NCBI RefSeq assembly: GCF_022605725.1
Contig: NC_065550.1
Location: 5,642,001 to 5,706,000, forward strand
DNA: 64,000 nt
DNA from: Anthonomus grandis grandis
Taxonomy: Eukaryota > Arthropoda > Insecta > Coleoptera > Curculionidae
Reading direction: 5' to 3'
Part shown: piece after piece, positions 63,223-64,000 of the stretch
How positions within the stretch are numbered: the stretch's first letter is position 1
Layout of the letters: every line of letters starts with the position of its first letter
Notes under the pieces: model-generated
Told to the model about the DNA's origin: nothing
The model's database searches: none
Seen by the model: the letters and a program-made list of their open reading frames with translations, nothing else
Program-made: the position numbers and the translations under genes

Positions 63223-64000
63223 ACTGATCATATATCAACCACTGACAATTGCTCATATTAACATTAGGTCTTTGCATGCCCACTTTAATGAACTTAGGCA
63301 GTTAATCTTAGATTCAAATTATGATATTATTGGATTAACTGAGACCTGGCTGAAAAAGTCTTTTGTAAGTCAGTCTTTTGAAATTCCTGGATATAGGCTT
63401 TTAAGGTGTGATAGGGATGGTCGGGGCGGAGGTGTCGGCGCTTATGTAAGAAGAGAATTTATTTTTTCGTTAATTAATTCTCCACTTGCAATAGAGCAGC
63501 TTTGGTTTAAACTATCGATTGAAGCAAAAAATATTGTTATAGGGGTTGTGTATAGGCCACCAACTTTTTCATGCATAGAGTTTTTAAATAATTTTGAGAA
63601 TACTCTGATAAATCTTATTCCAGTACATGATAATATTTATTGTGTTGGGGATTTTAATATAAATCTACTTAACTATGAAAATTCGGATGTAATTAAAATT
63701 AATGAGTTATTTAATGCATTGGGTTTGACTCAGGTAATTGAGGGACCAATGCGCATAACATCTTCCTCTGCTACATTAATTGACTATGCCTTGACAACAA
63801 ACAAAGATTCTGTAATAGCTAGTGGAACAACGTCCTGTGATGGAAGTGATCATGAACTTATTTATACAAGGACTGTGTTTTATTCAACTAAAAATACGCC
63901 TATTTTTAAGACAACACGCTGTTTCAAAAGTATAAATCTGCGACAGTTTCACTCGGATCTTCGGTCTATACCCTGGAACAATATATATCATTTAACAGAT
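63215..64000 (+). CDS. CR1-group LINE ORF2 endonuclease domain, intact, runs off the window
   Basis: The frame is open without a stop for 262 codons from ATG 63215 (MNQLIIYQPLTIAHINIRSL) to the window end. An APE-type endonuclease with all motifs: AHINIRSLHAHFNELR (Asn), IIGLTETWLKK (catalytic Glu), GRGGGVGAYVR, VVYRPPTFS, YCVGDFNINLLNYE (GDFN), LIDYALTTN and CDGSDHELIYTR (SDH). It should continue into a reverse transcriptase. The start is abrupt against the Penelope-like fragment, so the true ORF2 start may be lost. The best-preserved endonuclease in the window. Confidence 0.85.
   Translation, partial: MNQLIIYQPLTIAHINIRSLHAHFNELRQLILDSNYDIIGLTETWLKKSFVSQSFEIPGYRLLRCDRDGRGGGVGAYVRREFIFSLINSPLAIEQLWFKLSIEAKNIVIGVVYRPPTFSCIEFLNNFENTLINLIPVHDNIYCVGDFNINLLNYENSDVIKINELFNALGLTQVIEGPMRITSSSATLIDYALTTNKDSVIASGTTSCDGSDHELIYTRTVFYSTKNTPIFKTTRCFKSINLRQFHSDLRSIPWNNIYHLTD

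Overview
The window is animal nuclear DNA, almost certainly from an insect (probably a beetle; this rests on the style of the mobile elements and is inference). It is AT-rich, has very short introns (54, 63, 58 and 55 bases) beside very long ones, and is packed with retrotransposons and Tc1/mariner-class transposons. There is no sign of prokaryotic gene organisation. Only two host genes are recognisable, and neither shows up as one long reading frame.

Host gene 1 (+ strand, 1-12689) is the 3' part of RGP1, a subunit of the RIC1-RGP1 exchange factor for RAB6. Three exons are visible (1-282, 337-564, 12475-12689). Intron 2 is about 11.9 kb and full of transposons. Host gene 2 (- strand, 57797-29857) is IFT54/TRAF3IP1, a ciliary intraflagellar transport protein. 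Seven exons with compatible splice phases add up to exactly 1746 nt (581 codons plus stop). Its introns of 9.5, 4.6 and 11.9 kb hold most of the rest of the window. Two X-box-like (RFX) sites lie just upstream of its ATG. The two genes converge tail to tail across about 17 kb of transposon-filled sequence.

Transposon layout: 985-5755 5'-truncated LINE with a 35-bp target duplication, interrupted by a mariner-like element with about 0.5-kb terminal inverted repeats; 5890-7260 LINE fragments; 7400-10230 LINE split by a DD41D element; 13082-15984 pogo-like element; 16479-19042 mariner-like element holding a 944-bp hAT-like insertion; 19556-27640 long LINE split by a DD41D element with an intact transposase frame and by a pogo-like element encoding a PHD finger; 27946-29439 Tc1; 30300-37790 gypsy pol relic split by a large composite insertion that contains a MADF fragment and a nearly full LINE; 37790-42000 LINE split by another long-TIR mariner; 42640-46934 nearly complete young LINE; 47830-51308 LINE with coiled-coil and SGNH-like domains; 53019-56596 Tc1 with a second Tc1 inside it; 58000-62640 Jockey-type LINE split by a DD82E-type (Sailor-like) element; 62645-63222 Penelope-like element; 63215-64000 start of a further LINE with an undamaged endonuclease domain that runs off the window.

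The insertions can be ordered by nesting, because in most cases removing the inner element at its TA or 8-bp duplication restores the interrupted reading frame. No CRISPR, operon, rRNA or tRNA was found. Domain and family calls come from reading motifs by eye; no database search was run.
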